A stretch of DNA of 64,000 nucleotides from Candidatus Mycobacterium wuenschmannii (GTDB taxonomy: Bacteria; Actinomycetota; Actinomycetes; Mycobacteriales; Mycobacteriaceae): positions 4,650,001-4,714,000 of the forward strand of contig NZ_CP126981.1 of NCBI RefSeq assembly GCF_030252325.1, read 5' to 3'. Positions 40,895 through 49,353 of the stretch are shown here, piece after piece. Position numbers and translations under genes: made by a program. Every line of letters begins with the position of its first letter. The stretch's first letter is position 1. The notes beneath the pieces were generated by a model. The model ran no database searches. It saw only the letters and a program-made list of their open reading frames with translations, and was not told where the DNA came from.

Positions 40895-40910
40895 TCCCCC
40901 CAATGGGGGA
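40895..40910. promoter_or_regulatory. Inverted repeat between the two-component operon and the HAD-like gene
   Basis: TCCCCC-CAAT-GGGGGA, perfect 6-bp arms, in a 92-bp divergent intergenic region. It could be a binding site for the adjacent NarL-type regulator, whose class often uses G/C-rich inverted repeats, or a hairpin in the leader. Confidence 0.45.
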
Positions 40911-40946
40911 GGCTGAGCGTCGGCTTTTCGGGGCACCCTGTCTGGC

Positions 40947-41435
40947 GTGCGAGCCAAGGGGCAGACTCGGCCATCCCGGACGTTTTGGTGGGACCGGGAA
41001 TCACGGACCGAATCCGATGAACTGCGTGCGGTGATCTTCGATGCGGACTCCGTACTGGCCGGGATCGACGACGACGCCAGGACCGACCTGATCGATGCGG
41101 TGATGAGCTTGTTCGTCGCCGGCATCTGGGTGAGCGTGGTGAGCACCCGGCCACGCGACGAGGTCGAGACGCTGGTGCGCCACCTGCTCGGCGACGGTCT
41201 TGTCGAGACCATCGTGTCCGTCGACGATCTACCGGAATCCGAGGCCGGTCTGGCGTGCGCCAGCGAGCTGTACCGATTGGCGTTGTGGGAGATGGGCATA
41301 ACGTCGCGCGACGCCCTGGCCGTCACCGGCGTGCACGCGTCGGCGGGTATGCCGACGGTGACCCTCGCGGCGCCGCTGTCGGCGGCCAGTTGCCAACAGG
41401 CGCACCGGCGTTGGTGGATTCGCCAGGCGGCTTGA
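40947..41435 (+). CDS. HAD-like protein
   Basis: 162 aa from GTG 40947. The segment AVIFDADSVLAGIDDDART resembles HAD motif I, with DxD (D-A-D) but Ser at the usual Thr/Val position. WVSVVSTRPRDEVETLVRHLLGDGLVETIVS resembles the cap-less motif II region, and the C-terminal DALAVTGVHASAGMPTVTLAAP may stand for the last motif. The Lys and second Asp motifs are not obvious, so catalytic competence is doubtful. No relative named with confidence. Confidence 0.6.
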   Translation: MRAKGQTRPSRTFWWDRESRTESDELRAVIFDADSVLAGIDDDARTDLIDAVMSLFVAGIWVSVVSTRPRDEVETLVRHLLGDGLVETIVSVDDLPESEAGLACASELYRLALWEMGITSRDALAVTGVHASAGMPTVTLAAPLSAASCQQAHRRWWIRQAA

Positions 41436-41436
41436 C

Positions 41437-42306
41437 TCAGCGCAGCGTTTCGATGATCGCGCTGAAGTCCTTGTCGGCGTTGGTCGTTGCGAACTTGGCG
41501 TAGAGGTCGGCGGCGTGCGTGCCCAGGGGAGCGGTCGCGCCGGTCGAGGCGACGGCGTCCATCGCCAGCCCGAGGTCCTTGTTCATCAGCGCGGTGGCGA
41601 AGCCGGGCTTGAATTCGTTGTTGGCCGGCGACGCCGGGACCGGGCCCGGCACCGGGCAATTCGTGTGCACCGCCCAGCAGTTGCCGGTCGCACCGGTGAT
41701 GACGTCAAACAACGCCTGCGCCGACAGGTCGAGCTTCTCGGCCAGCACGAAGGCCTCGCCGATCGCGATCTGGTGCACGGCCAGCACCATGTTGTTGCAC
41801 ACCTTGGCGGCCTGGCCGGCGCCGGCGGCGCCGCAGTGAATGATCTTGCCCGCCATGGGCTCCAGCACCGGACGGGCGCGCTCCAGAGCCGCGTCGTCAC
41901 CGCCGACCATGAAGGCCAGCGTGCCCGCGACCGCGCCCTTGACCCCGCCGGAGACCGGTGCGTCGAGTTGCGCGACGCCGTGCTCGGCCGCCAACGAGTG
42001 CACCTCGCGGGCGTCGTCGACGGAAATGGTTGAGCTGTCGATGAATAACGCGCCCTTGCCGACGGCGGGCAGGATCTCGCCATAGCAGCGCTTCACCAGA
42101 TCGCCGTTGGGCAGCATGGTGATCACCACGTCCGCCCCGGCGACCGCGGCAACGCCGCTGTCGAGCACGTCGACGCCGTTGGCCTTCGCGGCCTCGATCG
42201 CCGCGGGCACCGGGTCGTAGCCCCGCACGGTGTGGCCAGCGTCGACCAGGTTCTTCGACATCGGTCCACCCATGTGGCCGAGACCCAGAAACGCAACAGT
42301 CGACAT
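41437..42306 (-). CDS. mmsB: 3-hydroxyisobutyrate dehydrogenase
   Basis: 289 aa, orthologue of Rv0751c. NAD-binding FLGLGHMGGPMSKNLVDAGH at the N-terminus, substrate motif DAPVSGGVKGA and catalytic Lys in GAGQAAKVCNNM. Oxidises 3-hydroxyisobutyrate to methylmalonate semialdehyde in valine degradation. Ten nt behind fadE9. Confidence 0.95.
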   Translation of the reverse strand: MSTVAFLGLGHMGGPMSKNLVDAGHTVRGYDPVPAAIEAAKANGVDVLDSGVAAVAGADVVITMLPNGDLVKRCYGEILPAVGKGALFIDSSTISVDDAREVHSLAAEHGVAQLDAPVSGGVKGAVAGTLAFMVGGDDAALERARPVLEPMAGKIIHCGAAGAGQAAKVCNNMVLAVHQIAIGEAFVLAEKLDLSAQALFDVITGATGNCWAVHTNCPVPGPVPASPANNEFKPGFATALMNKDLGLAMDAVASTGATAPLGTHAADLYAKFATTNADKDFSAIIETLR

Positions 42307-42316
42307 CCGCTATCTC

Positions 42317-43492
42317 CTAGGCGCTGGCGCGTACCCGGGCGGCTTCGGCACGGCCGACGACCACCCGCATGATTTCGTTGGTGCCTTCGAGGATGCGGTG
42401 CACCCTCAGATCGCGCACGATCTTCTCCAGACCGTACTCGCGAAGGTAGCCGTAGCCGCCGTGCAGTTGCAGGGCGGAGTCCGCTACCTCGAAACACGCA
42501 TCGGTGACATAGCGTTTGGCCATGGCGCACAGCGCGACCTTGTCGTCGGCGCCCTCGTCCAGTGCCGCTGCGGCCCGCCACAACATCAGCCGCGACGTCT
42601 CCAGCGCAGTGGCCATGTCGGCCAACGTGAATCGAATGGTGGGCTCGTCGAGCAGGGGAGCGCCGAACGCCTCGCGATGCGCGACGTAGGTGGCCGCCTT
42701 GTCGTAGGCGGCTTGCGCGCCACCCAGTGAGCAGGCGGCAATGTTGATCCGGCCGCCGTTGAGACCGTTCATCGCGATGCCGAAACCGCCGCCCTCGCCG
42801 TCGACCCCGCCGAGCATCGCGTCCGCCGGCACCCGCACGCCGTCCAGAATGACCTGCGCGGTGGGCTGCGCATTCCAGCCCATCTTCTCTTCCTGTGTGC
42901 CGAAACTCAGCCCCGGCGTGTCCTTTTCGACGATGAACGCCGAGATGCCGCGCGGCCCGGGCTTTTCGGTGCCACCAGTGCGCGCCATGACCACGTACAC
43001 GTCCGAGGTGCCCGCACCCGAGATGAATTGCTTGACGCCGTCGAGCACATAGTCGTCACCCTGCTTGACGGCTTTGGTACTCAACGCGCTGGCATCGGAT
43101 CCGGCGCCGGGTTCGGTCAGGCAGTAGCTGGCGATCGCGTCCATTGACGCCAGTCGCGGGATCCACTCCTTGCGCTGCTCGTCGGTGCCGAAGGCGTCGA
43201 CCATCCACGCGCACATGTTGTGGATGGACAGGAACGCCGCCGTCGTCGGGTCGGCGATGGCCAGTTGCTCGAAGATCCGCACCCCGTCGAGGCGGCGCAG
43301 CGCGCTGCCGCCCACGTCGTCGCGACAGTAGATCGCCGCCATCCCCAGGCCTGCCGCCTCGCGCAGCTCGTCGACCGGAAAGTGGTGGGTGGCATCCCAT
43401 TCCAGCGCGTATGGGGCCAGCTTCTTGGCAGCGAACGCGGCGGCCGTCTCGGTGATGACCCGTTCGTCGTCGTCCAGACCGAAGAGTTGCAT
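42317..43492 (-). CDS. fadE9: Acyl-CoA dehydrogenase, isobutyryl-CoA dehydrogenase-like
   Basis: 391 aa, orthologue of Rv0752c. Signature CLTEPGAGSDASAL near 124 and the C-terminal YGYLREYGLEKIVRDLRV and ILEGTNEIMRVVVGR with the catalytic-base region. Position between mmsA and mmsB supports isobutyryl-CoA oxidation. Six nt behind mmsA. Confidence 0.95.
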   Translation of the reverse strand: MQLFGLDDDERVITETAAAFAAKKLAPYALEWDATHHFPVDELREAAGLGMAAIYCRDDVGGSALRRLDGVRIFEQLAIADPTTAAFLSIHNMCAWMVDAFGTDEQRKEWIPRLASMDAIASYCLTEPGAGSDASALSTKAVKQGDDYVLDGVKQFISGAGTSDVYVVMARTGGTEKPGPRGISAFIVEKDTPGLSFGTQEEKMGWNAQPTAQVILDGVRVPADAMLGGVDGEGGGFGIAMNGLNGGRINIAACSLGGAQAAYDKAATYVAHREAFGAPLLDEPTIRFTLADMATALETSRLMLWRAAAALDEGADDKVALCAMAKRYVTDACFEVADSALQLHGGYGYLREYGLEKIVRDLRVHRILEGTNEIMRVVVGRAEAARVRASA

Positions 43493-43498
43493 GCCGCG

Positions 43499-45019
43499 CT
43501 ACTTCATCGTCGGGATGCTGAATTCGGCCCCGTCCTTGATGCCGGACGGCCAGCGCTCGGTGACCGTTTTGGTCTTGGTGTAGAACTGGATCGACGCGGG
43601 GCCGTGCTGGTTGAGATCGCCGAAGCCGGACCGCTTCCAGCCGCCGAAGGTGTGATACGCCACCGGGACCGGGATCGGCACGTTGACGCCGACCATACCG
43701 ACCTGGACGCGCGACACGAAGTCGCGGGCGGCGTCGCCGTCGCGGGTGAAAATCGCTACGCCATTGCCGTATTCGTGCTCGGTCGGCAACCGTAAGGCGT
43801 CTTCGTAGTCGTGCGCGCGCACGATGCACAGCACCGGCCCAAAGATCTCGTCGGTGTAGATCGACATGTCGGTGGTGACGTTGTCGAACAGCGTGGGCCC
43901 GATGAAGAAGCCCTTCTCTAAACTCTGGTCGTCGAAGGTGAGTTCGTCGGTGGCGCGTTCGCGGCCGTCGACCACCAGGTCGGCGCCGGCCTCGACACCC
44001 TGGCCGATGTAGTCGCGCACCCGCTTGAGCGCGGCCTCGGTGACCAGCGGGCCGTAGTCGGCCTTCGGGTCCAGGCTGTGCCCGACGCGCAGTCCGTTGA
44101 TGCGCTCAACGAGCCTGTTACGCAACCGGTTTGCCGTCTCCTCGCCGACGGGCACGGCGACGCTGATCGCCATGCAGCGCTCGCCGGCGCTGCCGTAGCC
44201 GGCGCCGATCAGCGCGTCGACCGCCTGGTCGAGGTCGGCGTCGGGCAGGATGATCATGTGGTTCTTCGCGCCGCCGAAGCACTGCGACCGCTTGCCGTTG
44301 GCAGCCGAGGTCTCGTAGATGTACTGCGCGATGTCCGAGCTGCCGACGAAGCCGACGGCCTGAACGTCGGGGTGGTGCAGGATCGCGTCGACGGCTTCCT
44401 TGTCGCCCTGGACCACCTGGAAGACGCCCGCGGGCAGGCCGGCCTCGAGGAACAGTTCGGCCAGGCGCAGAGGCACCGACGGGTCGCGCTCAGAAGGCTT
44501 GAGAATGAACGCGTTTCCGCATGCCAGCGCGGGACCCGCCTTCCACAGCGGGATCATCGCGGGGAAGTTGAACGGGGTGATGCCCGCGACCACGCCGAGC
44601 GGCTGGCGGATCGAGTAGACGTCGATGCCGGTTCCGGCGCTCTCGGTGAATTCACCCTTGAGCAAATGCGGTATGCCGATGGCGAATTCGATGACCTCGA
44701 TGCCGCGCTGGATATCGCCCTTGGAGTCGGGAACGGTCTTGCCGTGCTCCAGGCTCAGCAACTCGGCCAACTCGTCGACGTTCTGGTTGACCAGATCGAC
44801 GAACTTCATCATCACCCGCGCCCGGCGCTGCGGATTGAACGCCGCCCACTCCTTCTGCGCCTTGACGGCGGAGGCGACCGCGGTGTCGACGTCGGAAACC
44901 GACGCCAGCAGCACCTGCGCCTGCACCCCGCCGGTGCTCGGGTTGAGCACGTCGGCGGTCCGGGTCGAGGAGAGATCGCTGCGGCGTCCGTCGATGAAGT
45001 GCGGAATCTTCTGAGTCAT
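43499..45019 (-). CDS. mmsA: Methylmalonate-semialdehyde dehydrogenase (acylating)
   Basis: 506 aa, orthologue of Rv0753c. ALDH fold with PFNFPAMIPLWKAGPALACGNAFILKPSERDPS and nucleophile Cys in GAGYGSAGERCMAISVAVPV. Converts methylmalonate semialdehyde to propionyl-CoA. First gene of the operon mmsA-fadE9-mmsB, with a perfect 20-bp palindrome 34 bases upstream. Confidence 0.96.
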   Translation of the reverse strand: MTQKIPHFIDGRRSDLSSTRTADVLNPSTGGVQAQVLLASVSDVDTAVASAVKAQKEWAAFNPQRRARVMMKFVDLVNQNVDELAELLSLEHGKTVPDSKGDIQRGIEVIEFAIGIPHLLKGEFTESAGTGIDVYSIRQPLGVVAGITPFNFPAMIPLWKAGPALACGNAFILKPSERDPSVPLRLAELFLEAGLPAGVFQVVQGDKEAVDAILHHPDVQAVGFVGSSDIAQYIYETSAANGKRSQCFGGAKNHMIILPDADLDQAVDALIGAGYGSAGERCMAISVAVPVGEETANRLRNRLVERINGLRVGHSLDPKADYGPLVTEAALKRVRDYIGQGVEAGADLVVDGRERATDELTFDDQSLEKGFFIGPTLFDNVTTDMSIYTDEIFGPVLCIVRAHDYEDALRLPTEHEYGNGVAIFTRDGDAARDFVSRVQVGMVGVNVPIPVPVAYHTFGGWKRSGFGDLNQHGPASIQFYTKTKTVTERWPSGIKDGAEFSIPTMK

Positions 45020-45053
45020 GGTGTCCCTCGGACATTGGAAGTAAGCAGATCGT

Positions 45054-45073
45054 TTACTAGGACATCCTAGTAA
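45054..45073. promoter_or_regulatory. Perfect palindromic operator of the mmsA operon
   Basis: TTACTAGGACATCCTAGTAA: 9-bp arms around CA, fully symmetric, in the 78-bp gap before mmsA. The structure fits a TetR-family repressor responding to valine-pathway CoA esters. No regulator gene is adjacent, so the protein is encoded elsewhere. Confidence 0.8.
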
Positions 45074-45097
45074 CTGATGAGGGGTGCTGGCAAGCCG

Positions 45098-45793
45098 CTA
45101 CCACGCGACGGTGCCGTGCCGGTCGGTGAAGGTGCCGGTGGGTCCGTCGGCGCCGATGGTAGCCATGGCGACGATCGCGTCGGTGCCCTCGGTGACGGTC
45201 TGCGGACCGCTGTTCGCGTTCAAATCGGTCGCGGTGTAGCCGGGATCGACGACGTTGACCCGAACGTTCGGCAGCTGCCGCGCGTACTGCACGGACAGCA
45301 TGGTCACCGCGGACTTCGACGCCTGGTACAGCGCCCCGGGGACGCCGTGTTCGATACGCGACGGGTCGTGCACCACCGCGAACGAGCCGAGGCCGCTGGA
45401 GACGTTCACAATCACCGGTGCGGACGACTTCGCCAGCAGCGGGAGGAAGGCGTTGGTCATTCGGACGATGCTGAACACGTTGGTGTTGAACACGTCCTGG
45501 GCGTCCGGCCCGGTCAGGTCCCCGACGGGTTTGTGCGGGCCGGTAATGCCGGCGTTGTTGATCAGCACGTCGAGATGCCCGGCGTGCTCGGCCAGTTCGC
45601 TCGCGGCCGCGGCCACCGAGGTGTCGTCGGCGACATCCAATTGGATGAAGTGGGCGCCGAGTTCGGCGGCGGCTGTCCGGCCGCGCTCCGGGTCGCGTGC
45701 GCCGAGGTACACCGTGTGGCCGTCGGCGATGAGTCGGCGGGCGGTCTCGTAGCCGAGTCCTTTGTTGCCGCCGGTGATCAAGGTATTCGTCAT
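45098..45793 (-). CDS. Short-chain dehydrogenase/reductase
   Basis: 231 aa from ATG 45791-45793 (MTNTLITGGNKGLGYETARR). Rossmann TGGNKGLG, NNAG motif and catalytic YQASK with upstream Ser in VNVSSGLG. An open frame extends 30 codons upstream without family match. Substrate unknown; it diverges from an AraC gene which may regulate it. Confidence 0.92.
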   Translation of the reverse strand: MTNTLITGGNKGLGYETARRLIADGHTVYLGARDPERGRTAAAELGAHFIQLDVADDTSVAAAASELAEHAGHLDVLINNAGITGPHKPVGDLTGPDAQDVFNTNVFSIVRMTNAFLPLLAKSSAPVIVNVSSGLGSFAVVHDPSRIEHGVPGALYQASKSAVTMLSVQYARQLPNVRVNVVDPGYTATDLNANSGPQTVTEGTDAIVAMATIGADGPTGTFTDRHGTVAW

Positions 45794-45811
45794 GACTCCA
45801 GCATGCCGGGT

Positions 45812-45817
45812 TATCGT
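45812..45817 (+). promoter_or_regulatory. -10 element for a second leaderless AraC gene
   Basis: TATCGT stands 7 bases before GTG 45825, the same geometry as at 28481-28494, with no ribosome binding site ahead of the GTG. Confidence 0.35.
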
Positions 45818-45824
45818 CGCTGGC

Positions 45825-46670
45825 GTGGATGGCGTTTCCATACACCGCCCGACGTCGCCGCTGGCCGGATACGCCGAGATCATCGGCCACTGGCACGCGC
45901 ACGTCGGCTATCGCAGCCGGGCGCTACCGCGCGGCGCCGTCACCGTCATCATCGACGTCGGACAGCGGCAGCAGGTCGACTTCTACGCCGCCGATGGCCG
46001 CACCCGACTCGATGTCCCGGCGGCGTTCGTCACCGGCTCCCACACCGCGTCGTACGTGTCGGAGATGCCCGCGCAAGAGCCGGCGATGGCCGTCCATTTC
46101 CGGCCCGGTGGGGCATTCCCGTTTCTCGGAATCCCGTTGGGCGAGTTGGAGAATACGTACGTCGGGCTCGACGACATCTGGGGTCGGGCGGGTGTCGAGT
46201 TGCAAGAACGGCTGGTCGACGCGCCGGACGCGCGAGCCCGGTTCGCGTTATTGGAAAACTTCCTGCTCTCGCGGCCGTGGACGTCGGTGCGGCGAAACCC
46301 GGCGGTGTCGGCGGCGCTGGCTGCGATCGAGGCCAACCCGTCCATCCAGATGTCCGACATCCGCGATCTGGTCGGCATGACGACCAAACGGCTGATCGCA
46401 TTGTTCCGCGCCGAAGTGGGCTTGTCGCCCAAGGCCTACGCGCGCATCCGGCGCCTGCAGGCAGCGCTGCGACTGCTCGGCACGATGAACGGCGCCCAGG
46501 TGGCCGCCGAGGTCGGCTATTTCGACCAGGCCCACTTCGTCCGGGAATTCCGGTCGTTCACCGGCATGACGCCGACGCAGTACACCGAGCAGCGCCTGGT
46601 GCTGCCGAGCCATGTGCCCGTCGCGCACGGGCACAAATATCCAAGACCGGCGGTCGCCGTCCGCTCATGA
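45825..46670 (+). CDS. AraC-family transcriptional regulator
   Basis: 281 aa if started at GTG 45825; ATG 45792 (11 codons longer) would overlap the start codon of the divergent SDR gene. N-terminal domain PLAGYAEIIGHWHAHVGYRSRALP and FRPGGAFPFLGIPLGELEN is typical of DUF6597-type AraC activators. The helix-turn-helix pair lies in MSDIRDLVGMTTKRLIALFRAEVGLSPKAYARIRRL and AAEVGYFDQAHFVREFRSFTGMTPTQY. Likely controls the SDR or the downstream methyltransferase. Confidence 0.85.
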   Translation: MDGVSIHRPTSPLAGYAEIIGHWHAHVGYRSRALPRGAVTVIIDVGQRQQVDFYAADGRTRLDVPAAFVTGSHTASYVSEMPAQEPAMAVHFRPGGAFPFLGIPLGELENTYVGLDDIWGRAGVELQERLVDAPDARARFALLENFLLSRPWTSVRRNPAVSAALAAIEANPSIQMSDIRDLVGMTTKRLIALFRAEVGLSPKAYARIRRLQAALRLLGTMNGAQVAAEVGYFDQAHFVREFRSFTGMTPTQYTEQRLVLPSHVPVAHGHKYPRPAVAVRS

Positions 46671-46677
46671 TCGACGG

Positions 46678-47496
46678 ATGGACAGCACCAGACATGCGGT
46701 AGCCGCGACGGGTCTGCTCGTCGCCGCGATGCGCGCCGAGGAATCCGCGCGCGCCGACGCCCTCTTCCGCGACCCATTCGCCGCGCGTCTCGCCGGCGAT
46801 GACGGCAGGCAGTTGCTCGCGGAATCCGTTGCGGCGACGGGCCAACCGTCGGACCCGATCGTGGTGCGCACCAAGCTGTACGACGATGCGCTGCTGGGCC
46901 TGCGGGGAGTGCGCCAGGCGGTGATCCTGGCCGCGGGGATGGACGCCCGCGCCTACCGGCTGCCGTGGCCGCAGGGGAGCGCGGTGTTCGAGGTCGACCA
47001 GCCGCACGTGATCGCACTCAAGGACGAGCGACTCGTGGGGGAGCGGCCGCGCTGCCGGCGCATCGCGGTCGGCGTCGACCTCGCCGACGACTGGCCCAAA
47101 GCGCTTGCAGGGCAGGCCTTTAACGCCGAAATCCCGACCGTCTGGACGATCGAGGGGCTGCTGCAGTATCTCGAAGCCCCGGACGTCGAGCAGTTGTTCG
47201 CTCGCGTCGACGCACTGTCGGCGTCCGGCTCGACCCTGCTCTACGACGTGGTCGGCACCGCGTTGCTGCAGGCTCCGTTCTCGGCGGCAATGTTGGAGTA
47301 CATGAAAAAGCTCGGTGCGCCATGGGTTTTCAGCAGTGATGACCCGGGCGCGCTTGCCGGGAACGTTGGCTGGATGCCGACGGTCACCGACATGGCCGTG
47401 CCCGGAAACGCGTGGACGCGCTGGGCGCACCCGCCGATTCCGGCTGATGTGCCCAACGCGCCACGTGGCTACTTCGTCGAGGCGGTCAAGGCCTAA
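46678..47496 (+). CDS. SAM-dependent methyltransferase, TIGR00027 family (copy 6, divergent short form)
   Basis: 272 aa from ATG 46678 (MDSTRHAVAATGLLVAAMRA), 7 nt after the AraC gene. It has [33 protein letters not shown] and WTIEGLLQYLEAPDVEQLF, but lacks the [16 protein letters not shown] leader of the other five copies and differs at the C-terminus. Overlaps the convergent DUF732 gene by 4 nt. Confidence 0.88.
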   Translation: MDSTRHAVAATGLLVAAMRAEESARADALFRDPFAARLAGDDGRQLLAESVAATGQPSDPIVVRTKLYDDALLGLRGVRQAVILAAGMDARAYRLPWPQGSAVFEVDQPHVIALKDERLVGERPRCRRIAVGVDLADDWPKALAGQAFNAEIPTVWTIEGLLQYLEAPDVEQLFARVDALSASGSTLLYDVVGTALLQAPFSAAMLEYMKKLGAPWVFSSDDPGALAGNVGWMPTVTDMAVPGNAWTRWAHPPIPADVPNAPRGYFVEAVKA

Positions 47497-47921
47497 CCGC
47501 CTCCTCCGCCGCCCTTCATGACGGCCGTCTCGTCTTCGCCGTTGCCCTTACCCGGTGCGTTGCCCTTCAGGTATTTCTTGCCAGGCTCCTTGTCGTCCTC
47601 GAGTTGCTTGGGGCAGTAGGCCTTTGCGGAGATGGTCGCGAATTGAGCGGCGCCGCTCTCGGTGAGGGCCGGATTGCTCTCCTGCAGGTGCTGGATCAGG
47701 TGCAGGCCACCCATGCCGTTGTGCAGCGCGCCGCACACGGCCTGACCCGCGCTGACGGCCTGGCCCTCATCGGAGAAGCCGATCCCCACCTTCTTCAGGT
47801 TGGCCAGGAACGCGCCGTTGTTCTCGTCGCTGGACGGCTCGTCGAGGCCAGGCTCGGCATGCGCCGGTACGGCGATCAGCAATCCCAGCGATATGCCGAG
47901 TAGGGCCAATAGTGATTTCAT
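47493..47921 (-). CDS. Secreted DUF732-family protein
   Basis: 142 aa from ATG 47919-47921 (MKSLLALLGISLGLLIAVPAHAEP), preceded by AAGGGGG. Signal peptide cleaved after AHA. The mature part has the DUF732 pattern: FLANLKKVGIGFSDEGQAVSAGQAVCGALHNG, then a second Cys in KAYCPKQL. It ends with a Gly/Lys/Asp-rich tail and six glycines. Function unknown. Confidence 0.85.
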   Translation of the reverse strand: MKSLLALLGISLGLLIAVPAHAEPGLDEPSSDENNGAFLANLKKVGIGFSDEGQAVSAGQAVCGALHNGMGGLHLIQHLQESNPALTESGAAQFATISAKAYCPKQLEDDKEPGKKYLKGNAPGKGNGEDETAVMKGGGGGG

Positions 47922-47931
47922 TCGATCCCCC

Positions 47932-49341
47932 TTATCCGGTTTCGGTCGCGGCCTGTTGGACCGCAGCGGTCGCTTTGCCATCGGTCAGGTGCACGGCGTG
48001 GATGCCGGGCTTGGTCGACAGCTTTGCGACGAGGTCGTCCAGTCCGGCCTCGTCGACGTTCCAGTGCTGCACCTCGTCGGGCGATTCCTGCAGCTTGGCG
48101 ATGACCTTGTCGAGTGGGATCGGACCCTTCGAGCGCGCGGGCGCCGTCACCTTCGCCCGAACGCCCGTGGAGCTGACGACGCGAGAGGCCGGGCTGCCCA
48201 GCGCGCCACCCGCCAGGCTGCCCAGGCTGGCCTGGTTGAGCGCGCTCAGTGGGGCCTCCATCGCCGGAGCGGCCGTCGCGGCAAAAGCGCCGTCCGGCAA
48301 CGACGTAGCGGCGAGTCGGATCGCCGGGGTGGCACCGGCCCAACTCGGCGGCACCGACAGCTTGCCGACCGTGTGGGCGCTGCCGAGTGCCGCGGACGCC
48401 GCCTTGGCTCCGATTCCCAGCCCGCCGAAATGCCCCGGCGACGACAGCCCGGCGCCCAGCGAACCCAGGCCGATGCCGTGGCTCCATGGCTGGTAGATGA
48501 AGAAGTTCTTCCATTGCGAGATGCCCAAGCTGGTCGAGCTGTTGATGACGTTGGTGTACGTCGCCTGACTGCCGACGTTGTTCGCGAACGTCAACAAACT
48601 CTGGTACGCCGACGACAGGCCCGAGCCACCCGGAAGCACGTTGAACGCGTTCGTGAAGAAGTTCGTGTAGGTGGAGTTGAAATTGGTCAGGGTTGTCGCG
48701 AAGGAGTTCGCCAAGGTCTCGAGCTGAGTGAGGGTCCCCGACGGGTCCAAGGGGGCCGCCGCGGCGGCCTGGGTGGCCGAGGCCGCCTGTGCTGCAGTCC
48801 CGTTCGCGTTGGTGGTCTGCGGCGCTTCGTTGAAGGAGCCCAACCCGGTGGTCGCCGATTGCGCCGACGCGGAGTAGCCGGTGAGAGCGGCGACATCCTG
48901 GGCCCAGAACTGGGCGTATTCGGCCTCGAGTGCGGCAATGGCTGCGTTGTACTGCCCGAAGATGTTGGCGGGCACCAGTTGCAGCAGCTGGGTCCGGTTG
49001 GCCAGGATCTCGGCCGGTGGCACGGTGGCCGCCAACGCCGTCTCGTACGCGCCGGCTGCCGCGCGCGCTTGCCCGGCGGTCTGCTCGGCCTGTCCCGCCG
49101 TCGTTCCCAGCCACGACACGTACGGCGCGGCCGCCGCCGCGGCGGCCTCGGCGGACGGACCGGTCCAGTCACCGCCCACCAGGCCGGCGATTGTCGACTC
49201 GAACTGCGTTGCGGTCGACTGTAATTCGCCGGCCAAGGCGTCCCAGGCCGCCGCGGCGGCCGTCAGTGACTCGGCACCCGGACCGGAGTAGATCTTGGCG
49301 GAAATGAGCTCCGGGGGTTGCGCTGCGAAATCGAAAACCAT
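47932..49341 (-). CDS. PPE protein, SVP subfamily, with extra C-terminal domain
   Basis: 469 aa, MVFDFAAQPPELISAKIYSG. PPE domain to about residue 180, WTG in place of WxG at about 59-61, and the SVP motif GKLSVPPSWAGATP near 338. After the usual end the protein continues about 65 residues (IPLDKVIAKLQESPDEVQHW and WNVDEAGLDDLVAKLSTKPG), which is a folded-looking acidic tail rather than low-complexity sequence. Secreted through ESX-5 with a PE partner. Twelve nt behind the next PPE gene. Confidence 0.92.
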   Translation of the reverse strand: MVFDFAAQPPELISAKIYSGPGAESLTAAAAAWDALAGELQSTATQFESTIAGLVGGDWTGPSAEAAAAAAAPYVSWLGTTAGQAEQTAGQARAAAGAYETALAATVPPAEILANRTQLLQLVPANIFGQYNAAIAALEAEYAQFWAQDVAALTGYSASAQSATTGLGSFNEAPQTTNANGTAAQAASATQAAAAAPLDPSGTLTQLETLANSFATTLTNFNSTYTNFFTNAFNVLPGGSGLSSAYQSLLTFANNVGSQATYTNVINSSTSLGISQWKNFFIYQPWSHGIGLGSLGAGLSSPGHFGGLGIGAKAASAALGSAHTVGKLSVPPSWAGATPAIRLAATSLPDGAFAATAAPAMEAPLSALNQASLGSLAGGALGSPASRVVSSTGVRAKVTAPARSKGPIPLDKVIAKLQESPDEVQHWNVDEAGLDDLVAKLSTKPGIHAVHLTDGKATAAVQQAATETG

Positions 49342-49353
49342 TGTCAGCCTTCC

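Noticed and set aside
47800..49224. Plus-strand open frame of 474 codons opposite a PPE gene
   Set aside because: The PPE reading on the other strand has all family motifs; this frame is Gly/Arg-rich shadow sequence.
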